From NCBI GenBank assembly GCA_023389745.1, contig JAEWED010000034.1, positions 1 through 48,798 of the forward strand: a stretch of DNA of 48,798 nt. Direction: 5' to 3'. The notes beneath the pieces are model-generated. The model did not search any database. It was not told the origin of the DNA and saw only the letters and a list, made by a program, of their open reading frames with translations. A program made the position numbers and the translations under genes. This DNA comes from Actinomycetes bacterium. GTDB lineage: Bacteria > Actinomycetota > Acidimicrobiia > Acidimicrobiales > Microtrichaceae. Of this stretch, positions 16,903 to 23,448 are shown piece by piece (positions within the stretch are counted from its first letter, which is position 1; each line of letters opens with the position of its first letter).

Positions 16903-17002
16903 GGTGATCTCCTTCGAAGGTTCGGGACCCTCACCGTCGTCCCGATCAGGGCCGTCGGCATCACCCTGCCCGGGTGAATCCCGGGCGAGCGAGTCCGTCC
17001 CG

Positions 17003-17641
17003 TCAGCGTGGCGACTTGCCGCGCCCCGAGCGGATCGTCTCGACGTGCACGAGGATCGCCGCCGCTGCGTCGTCGGCAGGCAGATGGGTGATGTCCAGGT
17101 CGAGCAGCGCCGAGTCCGGGAGCTCGATGAGCGGTGCGCCGGCCGAATAGCTGCGAACGGCACCGGCGTCGGTCCACTTCATCCGCTCCGCCCGGTCCGG
17201 GCGCACCACCCGTCGGAGGTGTTCGTCGAGCTCGCAGTGCAGTCGCACCGGCACGTAGTGACTCCGCCGGGCGTGGGCGAGCTCGCGGACGTTGGCCACC
17301 GATCGCCGGTCCGCCTCGTCGCCCTCGAGCGCGACGTTGGTGACGACGAACGACCACCCGGTGGGCGAGAGGTCGCGGATCGCTCCGTGCAGCGCCGAAC
17401 GCACCTCGTCGACACGATCCCAGACCGCGCGGTCGAGTGGCTCGGGGTCGGCGCCGTCGACGGGCAGCACCGAGAAGATCACGTTGCTCGTGAGGTGGTT
17501 GTCGACCAGCACGAACCGTCGCTCGTCTCGGGGCACTTGTCGAACGAGCGCTCGGGCGACGGTGTACTTGCCGACCCCGGGGTACCCGAGCAGATGGACG
17601 ATCGCTGCGCGATCCGGCGTCGGGTCGTCCTCGGTCGGCAT
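17003..17641 (-). CDS. small P-loop NTPase/kinase-like protein
   Basis: 212-aa cytoplasmic nucleotide-binding protein. The P-loop GYPGVGKYTVAR is at 19-30; the residue after Lys25 is Tyr, then Thr27, a variant seen in some small AAA_33-type kinases. LVDNHLTSNVIFSVL and WSFVVTNVALEGDEADRR follow, then a basic helix with RPDRAERMKW and a C-terminal acidic part. ATG 17641 has TACGGT 7 bases before it. The phosphate acceptor is unknown; the overall shape fits a zeta-toxin-like or gluconate/shikimate-kinase-like fold, and neither can be chosen. Confidence 0.7.
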   Translation of the reverse strand: MPTEDDPTPDRAAIVHLLGYPGVGKYTVARALVRQVPRDERRFVLVDNHLTSNVIFSVLPVDGADPEPLDRAVWDRVDEVRSALHGAIRDLSPTGWSFVVTNVALEGDEADRRSVANVRELAHARRSHYVPVRLHCELDEHLRRVVRPDRAERMKWTDAGAVRSYSAGAPLIELPDSALLDLDITHLPADDAAAAILVHVETIRSGRGKSPR

Positions 17642-17648
17642 GGGCGAG

Positions 17649-17654
17649 ACCGTA
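17649..17654 (-). promoter_or_regulatory. -10 box TACGGT, leaderless layout (P-loop gene)
   Basis: TACGGT on the minus strand ends 7 bases before ATG 17641. Confidence 0.45.
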
Positions 17655-17680
17655 CTGAGCGGTCGCCGTGCACGTTGCAC

Positions 17681-17719
17681 TGGCGTCCGCGTGTCCTGGC
17701 GTCCGCGTGTCCTGGCGTC
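17681..17719. repeat. 16-bp tandem repeat, 2.4 copies
   Basis: TGGCGTCCGCGTGTCC at 17681-17696 and 17697-17712, followed by TGGCGTC. It lies between the divergent P-loop and TetR genes. Confidence 0.85.
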
Positions 17720-17765
17720 TGCTCAGTCCCGCGGCGTCCCACGGGTCGGGACGACTGACCGTAGT

Positions 17766-17796
17766 CACTGACCAGACTCATTGATCGGGGTCAGTG
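17766..17796. promoter_or_regulatory. candidate TetR operator CACTGACC-N15-GGTCAGTG
   Basis: Inverted 8-base arms at 17766-17773 and 17789-17796, with an extra direct ACTGACC at 17754-17760. It lies directly upstream of the TetR -10 box, a usual place for autoregulation. Confidence 0.5.
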
Positions 17797-17803
17797 GGCT
17801 TCG

Positions 17804-17809
17804 TAGGGT
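17804..17809 (+). promoter_or_regulatory. -10 box TAGGGT, leaderless layout (TetR)
   Basis: TAGGGT ends 7 bases before ATG 17817 and 8 bases after the candidate operator, so a bound repressor would occlude it. Confidence 0.5.
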
Positions 17810-17816
17810 CGCCCAC

Positions 17817-18416
17817 ATGGGACCGGCCAAGGTGGGCGCACGCGAAGCCCAGCGACTCGCAACCCGGGAACGGGTGTTCGCGGCGGCTGTGGCCGAGTTC
17901 AGGCGCGTGGGCTCCGTCGAGGCGGACATCGGGTCGATCGTCGACGAAGCCGGCGTCGCCCACGGCACGTTCTTCTTCCACTTCCCGACGAAGGAACACG
18001 TGCTCGCCGAACTGGGCCAGCGTGAAGAGGCCCGCATGGCCGTCGAGCTCGAGCGCCACCTGGCGACGCCGAGCGCGCTGCCCGAGACGCTGGTGACCGT
18101 CACCCGGTTGTCCGTGGCGCTCGAGCGCCGACTCGGCACGATCCTGTTCAAGGAGATGCTCGCGCTGTTCTTCGCTCCGGGGCGGCCCGCACTCGAGTTC
18201 TGGACCGAGCATCCCGTGATCGACTCGGTCATCGCGGAGTTCCGTCGGGCGAGCGTCGACCTGGGGGCCGCCGACGATACCGTGGACCCGGAGAACCGGG
18301 CGCTGTTCTTCCTGCTCGGCCTCTACGGGCTCCTGCTCGTCCAGGACCGCGATGCGTCCCGGGCGGGGCTGCTCGACCAGTTCATCGCCACCGTGCTCGG
18401 CGGGCTCGGAGCCTGA
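17817..18416 (+). CDS. TetR/AcrR family regulator
   Basis: 199-aa DNA-binding regulator. The N-terminal helix-turn-helix is typical: REAQRLATRERVFAAAVAEF, then DIGSIVDEAGVAHGTFFFHF and PTKEHVLAELG. The remainder is an all-helical ligand-binding and dimer domain with an Arg/Leu-rich C-terminus. ATG 17817 is preferred over the TTG at 17781, which lies inside the candidate operator. It heads the plus-strand run that includes the membrane peptides, VWA protein and AAA+ ATPase. Its ligand is unknown; control of the downstream genes is inferred from position. Confidence 0.88.
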   Translation: MGPAKVGAREAQRLATRERVFAAAVAEFRRVGSVEADIGSIVDEAGVAHGTFFFHFPTKEHVLAELGQREEARMAVELERHLATPSALPETLVTVTRLSVALERRLGTILFKEMLALFFAPGRPALEFWTEHPVIDSVIAEFRRASVDLGAADDTVDPENRALFFLLGLYGLLLVQDRDASRAGLLDQFIATVLGGLGA

Positions 18417-18487
18417 CATGACGGAGCACGCTCGGTCCGCACCCGTCGACAGAGCGTTCAGACCATCGAGACCTGGGAGGTCGACCG

Positions 18488-18592
18488 ATGCCCGTTGTCC
18501 TGGAGATCGCCCGCCTCGGGTTCGCATGGGGCGTGTGCACCCTCGTGGTGCTGTTCTGGTACTGGGTGATGAAGAGCATCGGCACCTTCTGA
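18488..18592 (+). CDS. 34-aa single-span membrane peptide
   Basis: Too short for usual gene callers. It starts MPVVLEIARLGFAWGV and ends VMKSIGTF, with one hydrophobic helix rich in Trp and aromatic residues (FAWGVCTLVVLFWYWV). GGGAGG at 18475-18480 lies 7 bases before the ATG, a near-ideal ribosome site. It sits between the TetR and VWA genes, all on the plus strand. The size, single helix and operon position resemble small accessory subunits of membrane complexes. Function is unknown. Confidence 0.7.
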   Translation: MPVVLEIARLGFAWGVCTLVVLFWYWVMKSIGTF

Positions 18593-18623
18593 GGGGCCGA
18601 TCCTTCGAGTCGGAGACGGCGCC

Positions 18624-20153
18624 GTGAGTTCGACGGCCACCGCCACCGAGCTGCAGCGTCGTTCCGCGGTGCTGGCGGTCGGCTTGTCCGGCGGTCGACG
18701 CACCGACGCCCGCCTCGTCTCGGGGGCGGGCCGCCAGTTCGGTCTCGACAACGCCCTGCGGGTCGTGCACGTGCCACATCCGGACCCCGATCCCGGATGG
18801 ACCGACCGGACCGTCACGTGTGCGGTGGCCCTGCAGTGCTCGCCGTCGAAGGAGCGCGTCGCCTGGTTCCGCCTCGAGGACCTCTCCGAACGCGAGCAGC
18901 GGGCCGTGGCGGTCGTCGAGGCCCGGGTCGCGACCGGGTGGCTCGCAGCGACCTGGCCCGGACTGCTCGCCGAGCTCCGACGTGCGCTCGGCGACGTGCA
19001 GGCCCTCGACCCGGACACGGAGGGCGGCGACATCCTCGAGCTCGCGCTCGAGCTCGCCGCGTCCGGAGCGCCGCTCGCGGTCCATCCGATCCTCGGCCGT
19101 CTGCCGCGAACCGTCGCCCGCCGGTCGTTTGTCGCCGGCTCGGCCAAGCGGATGTTCGGGCGGCTGCCCTGGTCGTCGAGACGAACCCAACCACCCCGCA
19201 TCTTCTTCTCGATCCCCGTCGGCGGAGAGGGCGGTGTGCGCAATCCCAACCTGGCGCCGCCGAGCAGGCCCGAGGACGACGAGCTCGAGATCCACCCCGA
19301 CGAGCGGATCGGTGTTCCACTGCCCGAGTGGAACATGTGGACCCAGCGGTTCATCGCTGACCACGTCGCGGTGCTCGAACGCAGGGCACCGAGTCGTGAG
19401 CACGCCCCGGTCACGGCCTCGCCCGAGGTGCGACGGTGGTTCGAGGAGCACACTCACCGAGTGCTCAGAGGTGGCCTCGAGGACGGCTCGGACCTCGACG
19501 TCGGCCGCTACATCGACCACCACGTCGACCGATTGACGGGTGCACCGTCGGTGGCGCGGGTGTTCCGCGACCTGGCACCGGCGATGCGCGACGTCACGAC
19601 CGCGGTGCTGCTCGACGGCAGCTCCTCGCTCGGCGCCCACGAGGGTCGCATCTTCGAGCTCGAGCTCACCTGTGCCGACTGGCTGTCCCAGGCGATGACC
19701 GCCGCCGGCGAACGCCACGGGATCTTCGTGTTCAGCGGCAACACCCGGCACCGCGTCGAGGTGCAGTGCCTCAAGGACTTCCACGAGCCCCGATTCGTGG
19801 CGCCGAGCGGTCTCGGGCTCCGCACGGGCGGCTACACCCGCCTGGGTGCGCCCATCCGCCACCTCACGAACCGCCTGATCGACCAGCCCTCGGAGCGCCG
19901 CCTGCTGATCGTCATCGGCGACGGCCTGATGTGCGACGAGGGCTATGAGGGCCGCTACGCCTGGGCCGACGTGCAGCACGCGGTCGACGAGGCGCACGAC
20001 GCCGGCGTCGCCGTCTACTACGTGGGGGTCGGCTCGACCAGGGTCGACCCGCTGCCCGAGGTCTTCGGTCCCCGACGCTCGCAACGGATCCGGCGCGTCG
20101 AGGAGCTGCCCCGCGTGCTCGCCCACGTCCACCGGGAGCTGGTGGCGGCATGA
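18624..20153 (+). CDS. NorD/CbbO-like VWA domain protein
   Basis: 509-aa protein. The C-terminal third is a von Willebrand A domain with the MIDAS sequence TAVLLDGSSSLGAHEG, FVFSGNTRHRVEV, TRLGAPIRHLTNRL and LLIVIGDGLMCDEGYEG. The preceding region carries family marks of NorD/CbbO proteins: VPLPEWNMWTQRFIADHV and GGLEDGSDLDVGRYIDHHV. NorD/CbbO proteins act with an AAA+ partner (NorQ/CbbQ) to activate or remodel a metalloenzyme or Rubisco. Start is GTG 18624 with GGAG 8 bases upstream. The stop overlaps the next ATG as ATGA, so the VWA and AAA+ proteins are translationally coupled. No Rubisco or nitric oxide reductase gene is in the window. Confidence 0.82.
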   Translation: MSSTATATELQRRSAVLAVGLSGGRRTDARLVSGAGRQFGLDNALRVVHVPHPDPDPGWTDRTVTCAVALQCSPSKERVAWFRLEDLSEREQRAVAVVEARVATGWLAATWPGLLAELRRALGDVQALDPDTEGGDILELALELAASGAPLAVHPILGRLPRTVARRSFVAGSAKRMFGRLPWSSRRTQPPRIFFSIPVGGEGGVRNPNLAPPSRPEDDELEIHPDERIGVPLPEWNMWTQRFIADHVAVLERRAPSREHAPVTASPEVRRWFEEHTHRVLRGGLEDGSDLDVGRYIDHHVDRLTGAPSVARVFRDLAPAMRDVTTAVLLDGSSSLGAHEGRIFELELTCADWLSQAMTAAGERHGIFVFSGNTRHRVEVQCLKDFHEPRFVAPSGLGLRTGGYTRLGAPIRHLTNRLIDQPSERRLLIVIGDGLMCDEGYEGRYAWADVQHAVDEAHDAGVAVYYVGVGSTRVDPLPEVFGPRRSQRIRRVEELPRVLAHVHRELVAA

Positions 20154-20974
20154 GCATCGCAGCGAACGGATCGGGCCCGCCGACCGACGACGGCTACCTC
20201 GCCAACGGCAACGAGGTGCGGTTGTTCCTCCAGGCCGGCGAGCGGCGTCTGCCGGTCATGCTCACCGGGCCCACGGGGTGTGGCAAGACCCGGCTCGTCG
20301 AGCACTGCGGCCACCTGCTCGGCCGGCCGGTGGTGACGATCAGCTGCCATGACGACCTCACCAGCGCCGATCTCGTCGGCCGGTTCCTCGTCACCGGCGG
20401 CGACGTCGTGTGGCAGGACGGCCCGCTCACCCGGGCCGTACGCGACGGCGCGATCTGCTACCTCGACGAGGTCGTCGAGGCACGACACGACTCGCTCGCG
20501 GTCCTCCACTCGTTGACCGACCACCGGCGCACGCTCTTCCTCGACCGCACCGGTGAAGCGGTGCACGCCGCGGACACCTTCCTGCTCGTCTGCTCCTACA
20601 ACCCCGCTTACCGGAGCTCGTTGAAGGACCTCAAGCCGTCGTTCCGCCAGCGGTTCGTGACGATCTCGATGGCCTACCTGCCACCCGAGCGTGAGGTCGA
20701 CGTCCTGATCGCAGAAGCGGGCATCCGCAGAGACGTCGCGAGTCGACTGGTCCGCTGTGCGACCGCGGTGCGGGGCGCGGATTCGATCCTGCACCTCGAG
20801 CCGCCGTCGACCCGGACGCTCGTGAGCGCAGCGCATCTGGTCGCGGCGGGGGCGAGCGAGCTCGAGGCCGCCGAGGTCTGCATCCTCGGAACGCTGACCA
20901 CGGACGGAACGATCACCGCTGCGCTGACCGAGCTGGCCGCCGCCAGCTTGGGGACCGCGGACAACACGCGCTGA
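20150..20974 (+). CDS. NorQ/CbbQ-like MoxR AAA+ ATPase
   Basis: 274-aa AAA+ ATPase of the CbbQ/NirQ/NorQ/GpvN group. Walker A is GPTGCGKT at 40-47. The group-specific run DDLTSADLVGRFLV, WQDGPLTRAVRDGAICYLDE (Walker B) and VVEARHDSLAVLHSLTDHRR follows, then LVCSYNPAYRSSLKDLKPSF with sensor 1 and RQRF. The helical lid ends in LGTLTTDGTITAAL. These ATPases form hexamers with a VWA partner and remodel target enzymes. It overlaps the NorD/CbbO-like gene by 4 bases. The downstream genes encode membrane proteins, the most likely targets, by inference. Confidence 0.88.
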   Translation: MSIAANGSGPPTDDGYLANGNEVRLFLQAGERRLPVMLTGPTGCGKTRLVEHCGHLLGRPVVTISCHDDLTSADLVGRFLVTGGDVVWQDGPLTRAVRDGAICYLDEVVEARHDSLAVLHSLTDHRRTLFLDRTGEAVHAADTFLLVCSYNPAYRSSLKDLKPSFRQRFVTISMAYLPPEREVDVLIAEAGIRRDVASRLVRCATAVRGADSILHLEPPSTRTLVSAAHLVAAGASELEAAEVCILGTLTTDGTITAALTELAAASLGTADNTR

Positions 20975-21025
20975 CAACACGCGCGGACAACAGGGCCATC
21001 TGACGCTGACGGAGGGGAACAGCCG

Positions 21026-21145
21026 ATGCACGACCAGGACCGGCAACGAAAGCGAGCACTCATCGTGGTGCAGGGCGTGATCTACGGCTACCTGCTGACG
21101 ATGTTCCTCGTGCAGATGTACATGCGCAGCCAGAGGAACTGGTAG
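21026..21145 (+). CDS. 39-aa single-span membrane peptide
   Basis: Starts MHDQDRQRKRALIVVQGV and ends MYMRSQRNW. A strongly basic N-terminus precedes one helix (ALIVVQGVIYGYLLTMFLVQMYM), so the N-terminus is probably cytoplasmic. GGAGGGG at 21011-21017 lies 8 bases before the ATG. The stop is 6 bases before the next ATG. Together with the 34-aa peptide at 18488 this makes two micro-proteins in one operon. Function is unknown. Confidence 0.68.
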   Translation: MHDQDRQRKRALIVVQGVIYGYLLTMFLVQMYMRSQRNW

Positions 21146-21151
21146 CTCGCC

Positions 21152-21874
21152 ATGGCCATCGACGACAGCCCGGAGCTCGGAGCCGCGGGCAGCGGCGGAT
21201 CCGCCGGCATCACCTACGACGACCACGTCGACGAGAGTCGCCTCGCCCAGAAGCGGGCCGACCGCTGGCTCATCGCCGGCACCATCCTCATGGGCACCGC
21301 GATCCTCGGGATCTTCGGCCTGCCGCTCTTCCTCTACGGCCTGTCGCTGCAGCGCAAGGCGCAGCAGTCCGGGCTGTCGGTGCGTCCGATCATCGTCACG
21401 TTGATCGGCTACATGGTCATGCTCGACGCGGCGCTCAACACGTTCGGCTGGTCGATCGACCTGCTGGCGAACCACGCCGTCGTCACCCGGCTGTTCCTGC
21501 CGACCTGGGGGAACATGTTCGACGGCGGCTACTTCTGGCACTACAACCAGCTCGCCGTCGGTGGAGCGTCGGCACCGGGGGAGAAGGCGTGGGAGGTGCT
21601 CGGCATCTTCGTCGTGTTCCCGATGCGCATCGCGGCGTGCATCGGCTTCCTCCAGATGAAGCGCTGGGGGCACCAGTGGATGATCGTCACCTGCTGGACC
21701 GGCGTGCTCATGTGGGTCGGTTACGTGTTCAACATGACCATGTACGCCGACATCCGGTTCACCGGTGTCGTCTTCCCGGTCGTCGGCTGGTGGCTCTACG
21801 ACATCCTCTACATCACGCCGTTCGTCTCCCTGCCGTACCTGCACACCGTCAACCGCGAGATCTTCACGGACTGA
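21152..21874 (+). CDS. AveC-like multispan membrane protein
   Basis: 240-aa integral membrane protein with about five to six helices (near 38-62, 76-100, 148-170, 178-198, 203-228). The block PTWGNMFDGGYFWHYNQLAV and the following EVLGIFVVFPMRIAACIGFL resemble the family annotated as spirocyclase AveC, named for a step in avermectin biosynthesis. No polyketide genes are present, so the family name should not be taken as the function. Its position just after the AAA+ gene and a membrane peptide makes it a candidate subunit or target of the NorQ/NorD-like pair. Confidence 0.6.
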   Translation: MAIDDSPELGAAGSGGSAGITYDDHVDESRLAQKRADRWLIAGTILMGTAILGIFGLPLFLYGLSLQRKAQQSGLSVRPIIVTLIGYMVMLDAALNTFGWSIDLLANHAVVTRLFLPTWGNMFDGGYFWHYNQLAVGGASAPGEKAWEVLGIFVVFPMRIAACIGFLQMKRWGHQWMIVTCWTGVLMWVGYVFNMTMYADIRFTGVVFPVVGWWLYDILYITPFVSLPYLHTVNREIFTD

Positions 21875-21889
21875 GCGAGGCGAGACGAC

Positions 21890-22384
21890 ATGACGACCTC
21901 CACGCCCGACTCGGGCGCCACCAAGGAGCTGCCACCCGGAACCGCTCCGGAGTACGAGCGGATGCACACCTGGATCCGACGTGCCTGCTACGTCCTGCTC
22001 TTCGGTCTGGTGCTCGAAGGCGCACTGACCTTCCCGTTGCTCGCGATCTGGTACGGCTTCCCCACGCTCTCGCCGGTCGAGGTGTGCAGCGAGCTGCAGA
22101 AGGTCGCCTACAACGACGGCACCGTCGAGTGCGATCCGTCGTACCCGCTCGGAGGCCCGCCCTTCGGTGGCACCGGCGAGCGCGAGGAGCAGCAGACCGC
22201 CCGTGACACCTGGGGAGTGCTGCCCGAGCCGGGGTACGGCCGGGTCACCTTCCGAGAACTGGTCGAACGCCACGAGGCCTGCGAGGAGTGGCGGGCTTCG
22301 AAGCGCAAGCAGGTCGACGGCAGGACCGTCGAGCCGCTCGAGGACTACTGCAACTACGTCGACCTGCCGACGAGCGGGGACTGA
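21890..22384 (+). CDS. single-span membrane protein with exported four-Cys domain
   Basis: 164-aa protein of unknown family. After a hydrophilic N-terminus with ERMHTWIRRAC there is one helix (YVLLFGLVLEGALTFPLLAI), then about 110 residues with four cysteines (VCSEL, VECDPS, HEACEEW, DYCNYV). If the C-terminal part lies outside, two disulfides are possible. It follows the AveC-like gene by 15 bases and precedes the SDR by 4, so it is part of the same operon. It may be the extracytoplasmic subunit of the same complex; this is inference only. Confidence 0.65.
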   Translation: MTTSTPDSGATKELPPGTAPEYERMHTWIRRACYVLLFGLVLEGALTFPLLAIWYGFPTLSPVEVCSELQKVAYNDGTVECDPSYPLGGPPFGGTGEREEQQTARDTWGVLPEPGYGRVTFRELVERHEACEEWRASKRKQVDGRTVEPLEDYCNYVDLPTSGD

Positions 22385-22388
22385 CAGC

Positions 22389-23198
22389 ATGCGTGAGCTC
22401 CGCGACAGGGTCGCGGTCGTGACCGGTGCCGGGGGTGGCATCGGCCGGGCGACCTGCCTCGCGCTGGCCGAGCGAGGCTGCCGGCTCGCACTCGTCGACG
22501 TCGACGTCGACGGGCTGGCCGAGACCGAGCGGCAGGTCGGTGCCCGGGGTGGGGACGTGTCGACGCACGTCGCCGACGTCTCCGACCGAGTCCGCATGGC
22601 CGAGCTCGCGGATGAGGTGACGGACCGACACGGCGGCTGCAACATCGTGGTGAACAACGCGGGTGTGCTGTCGGTCGGTCGGTTCGCCGAGGACTGCCTG
22701 GACGACGTCGACTGGATCGTCGGCATCAACGTCTACGGCGTCGTGCACGGGTGCCACTTCTTCCTGCCGGCCCTGCGTGACGCCGACGAGGCGCACATCG
22801 TCAACGTGTCGAGCATGGCGGCGTTCGTCGGCATCCCGCAGAACGCGGCCTACTCGCTCACCAAGGGAGCGGTCCGCTCGTTCTCCGAGGCACTGCGGGC
22901 CGAGCTCGTCGGGACCGACATCGGCGTCAGCGTCCTGTTCCCGGGCTCCACGAACACCAACATCATGCGAGGCTCGCGCGGTGCCCAGTCCGGACGGCTG
23001 AACCAGGTCGCCGACCAGCGCATCGCGCACCTCTTCAGCAGCTCACCCGAGGCCGCCGGGCGCAAGGTCGTCCGCGCGATCGAGCGGGACCGACCCCGAG
23101 TGCTGCTCGGGCCGGACTCACGGTTCCTCGACCTCAGCGCCCGGGTGCTGCCCGGTCGAGCCGGGCTCATTGGGCGGGCGCTCGACCTGGTGACCTGA
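22389..23198 (+). CDS. SDR family oxidoreductase
   Basis: 269-aa classical SDR. It has VVTGAGGGIGRA (12-19 region), DVDVDGLAET for NAD preference, VNNAGVLSVG, IVNVSSMAAFVG and AAYSLTKGAVRSF with the catalytic Tyr and Lys. The ATG at 22389 is used; the longer frame to 22167 runs inside the previous gene. It is the last gene of the TetR-NorD-NorQ-AveC-like run, 4 bases after the previous stop. Presence of a redox enzyme at the end of the operon suggests that the membrane system handles an alcohol or carbonyl substrate. Confidence 0.87.
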   Translation: MRELRDRVAVVTGAGGGIGRATCLALAERGCRLALVDVDVDGLAETERQVGARGGDVSTHVADVSDRVRMAELADEVTDRHGGCNIVVNNAGVLSVGRFAEDCLDDVDWIVGINVYGVVHGCHFFLPALRDADEAHIVNVSSMAAFVGIPQNAAYSLTKGAVRSFSEALRAELVGTDIGVSVLFPGSTNTNIMRGSRGAQSGRLNQVADQRIAHLFSSSPEAAGRKVVRAIERDRPRVLLGPDSRFLDLSARVLPGRAGLIGRALDLVT

Positions 23199-23448
23199 AG
23201 TACTACCCAGCGGACCGAGCTGCCGGTCAGTACCCCAGGCCCGAGGTCGAACAGGAGGGGCGCGCGCCGATCCTGGCGAGCAGGTCAACTACGCCAGCGG
23301 TCAACCGCCAGCCGTAGCCACGAGTTGGTGATTCGTAGGCACCGGGCGGACGAAGCCGAACAATCGCCGATCTGAGCAGTTGTCCCATTATCCTGGATCG
23401 TGCCGTTCGCTGACGAGGAAGGCAGCGAAAGTGTGAGAGGAAGAGGTC
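23199..23448. other. intergenic spacer at the left edge of the lower-GC island
   Basis: 250 bases without a convincing gene. Base composition falls here relative to the left-hand genes. A TATCCT hexamer at 23389-23394 could be a -10 box but no good -35 partner is seen. An AG-rich ribosome site AGAGGAAGAGG (about 23436-23446) precedes the TTG start of the next gene. No tRNA, direct-repeat attachment site or integrase is visible. Confidence 0.5.

Noticed and set aside
18418..18627. Alternative frame from ATG 18418 after the TetR gene
   Set aside because: Its translation is Arg/Pro-rich and it overlaps the well-supported 34-aa peptide, which has a strong ribosome site.
18624..20974. Nitric oxide reductase or Rubisco locus
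   Set aside because: Only the activase-like VWA and AAA+ proteins are present. No norB, norC, cbbL or cbbS is visible, so naming the locus by those enzymes would mislead.
21152..21874. Avermectin-type spirocyclase function
   Set aside because: The resemblance is at family level and there are no polyketide synthase genes, so the name is not evidence of spiroketal chemistry.
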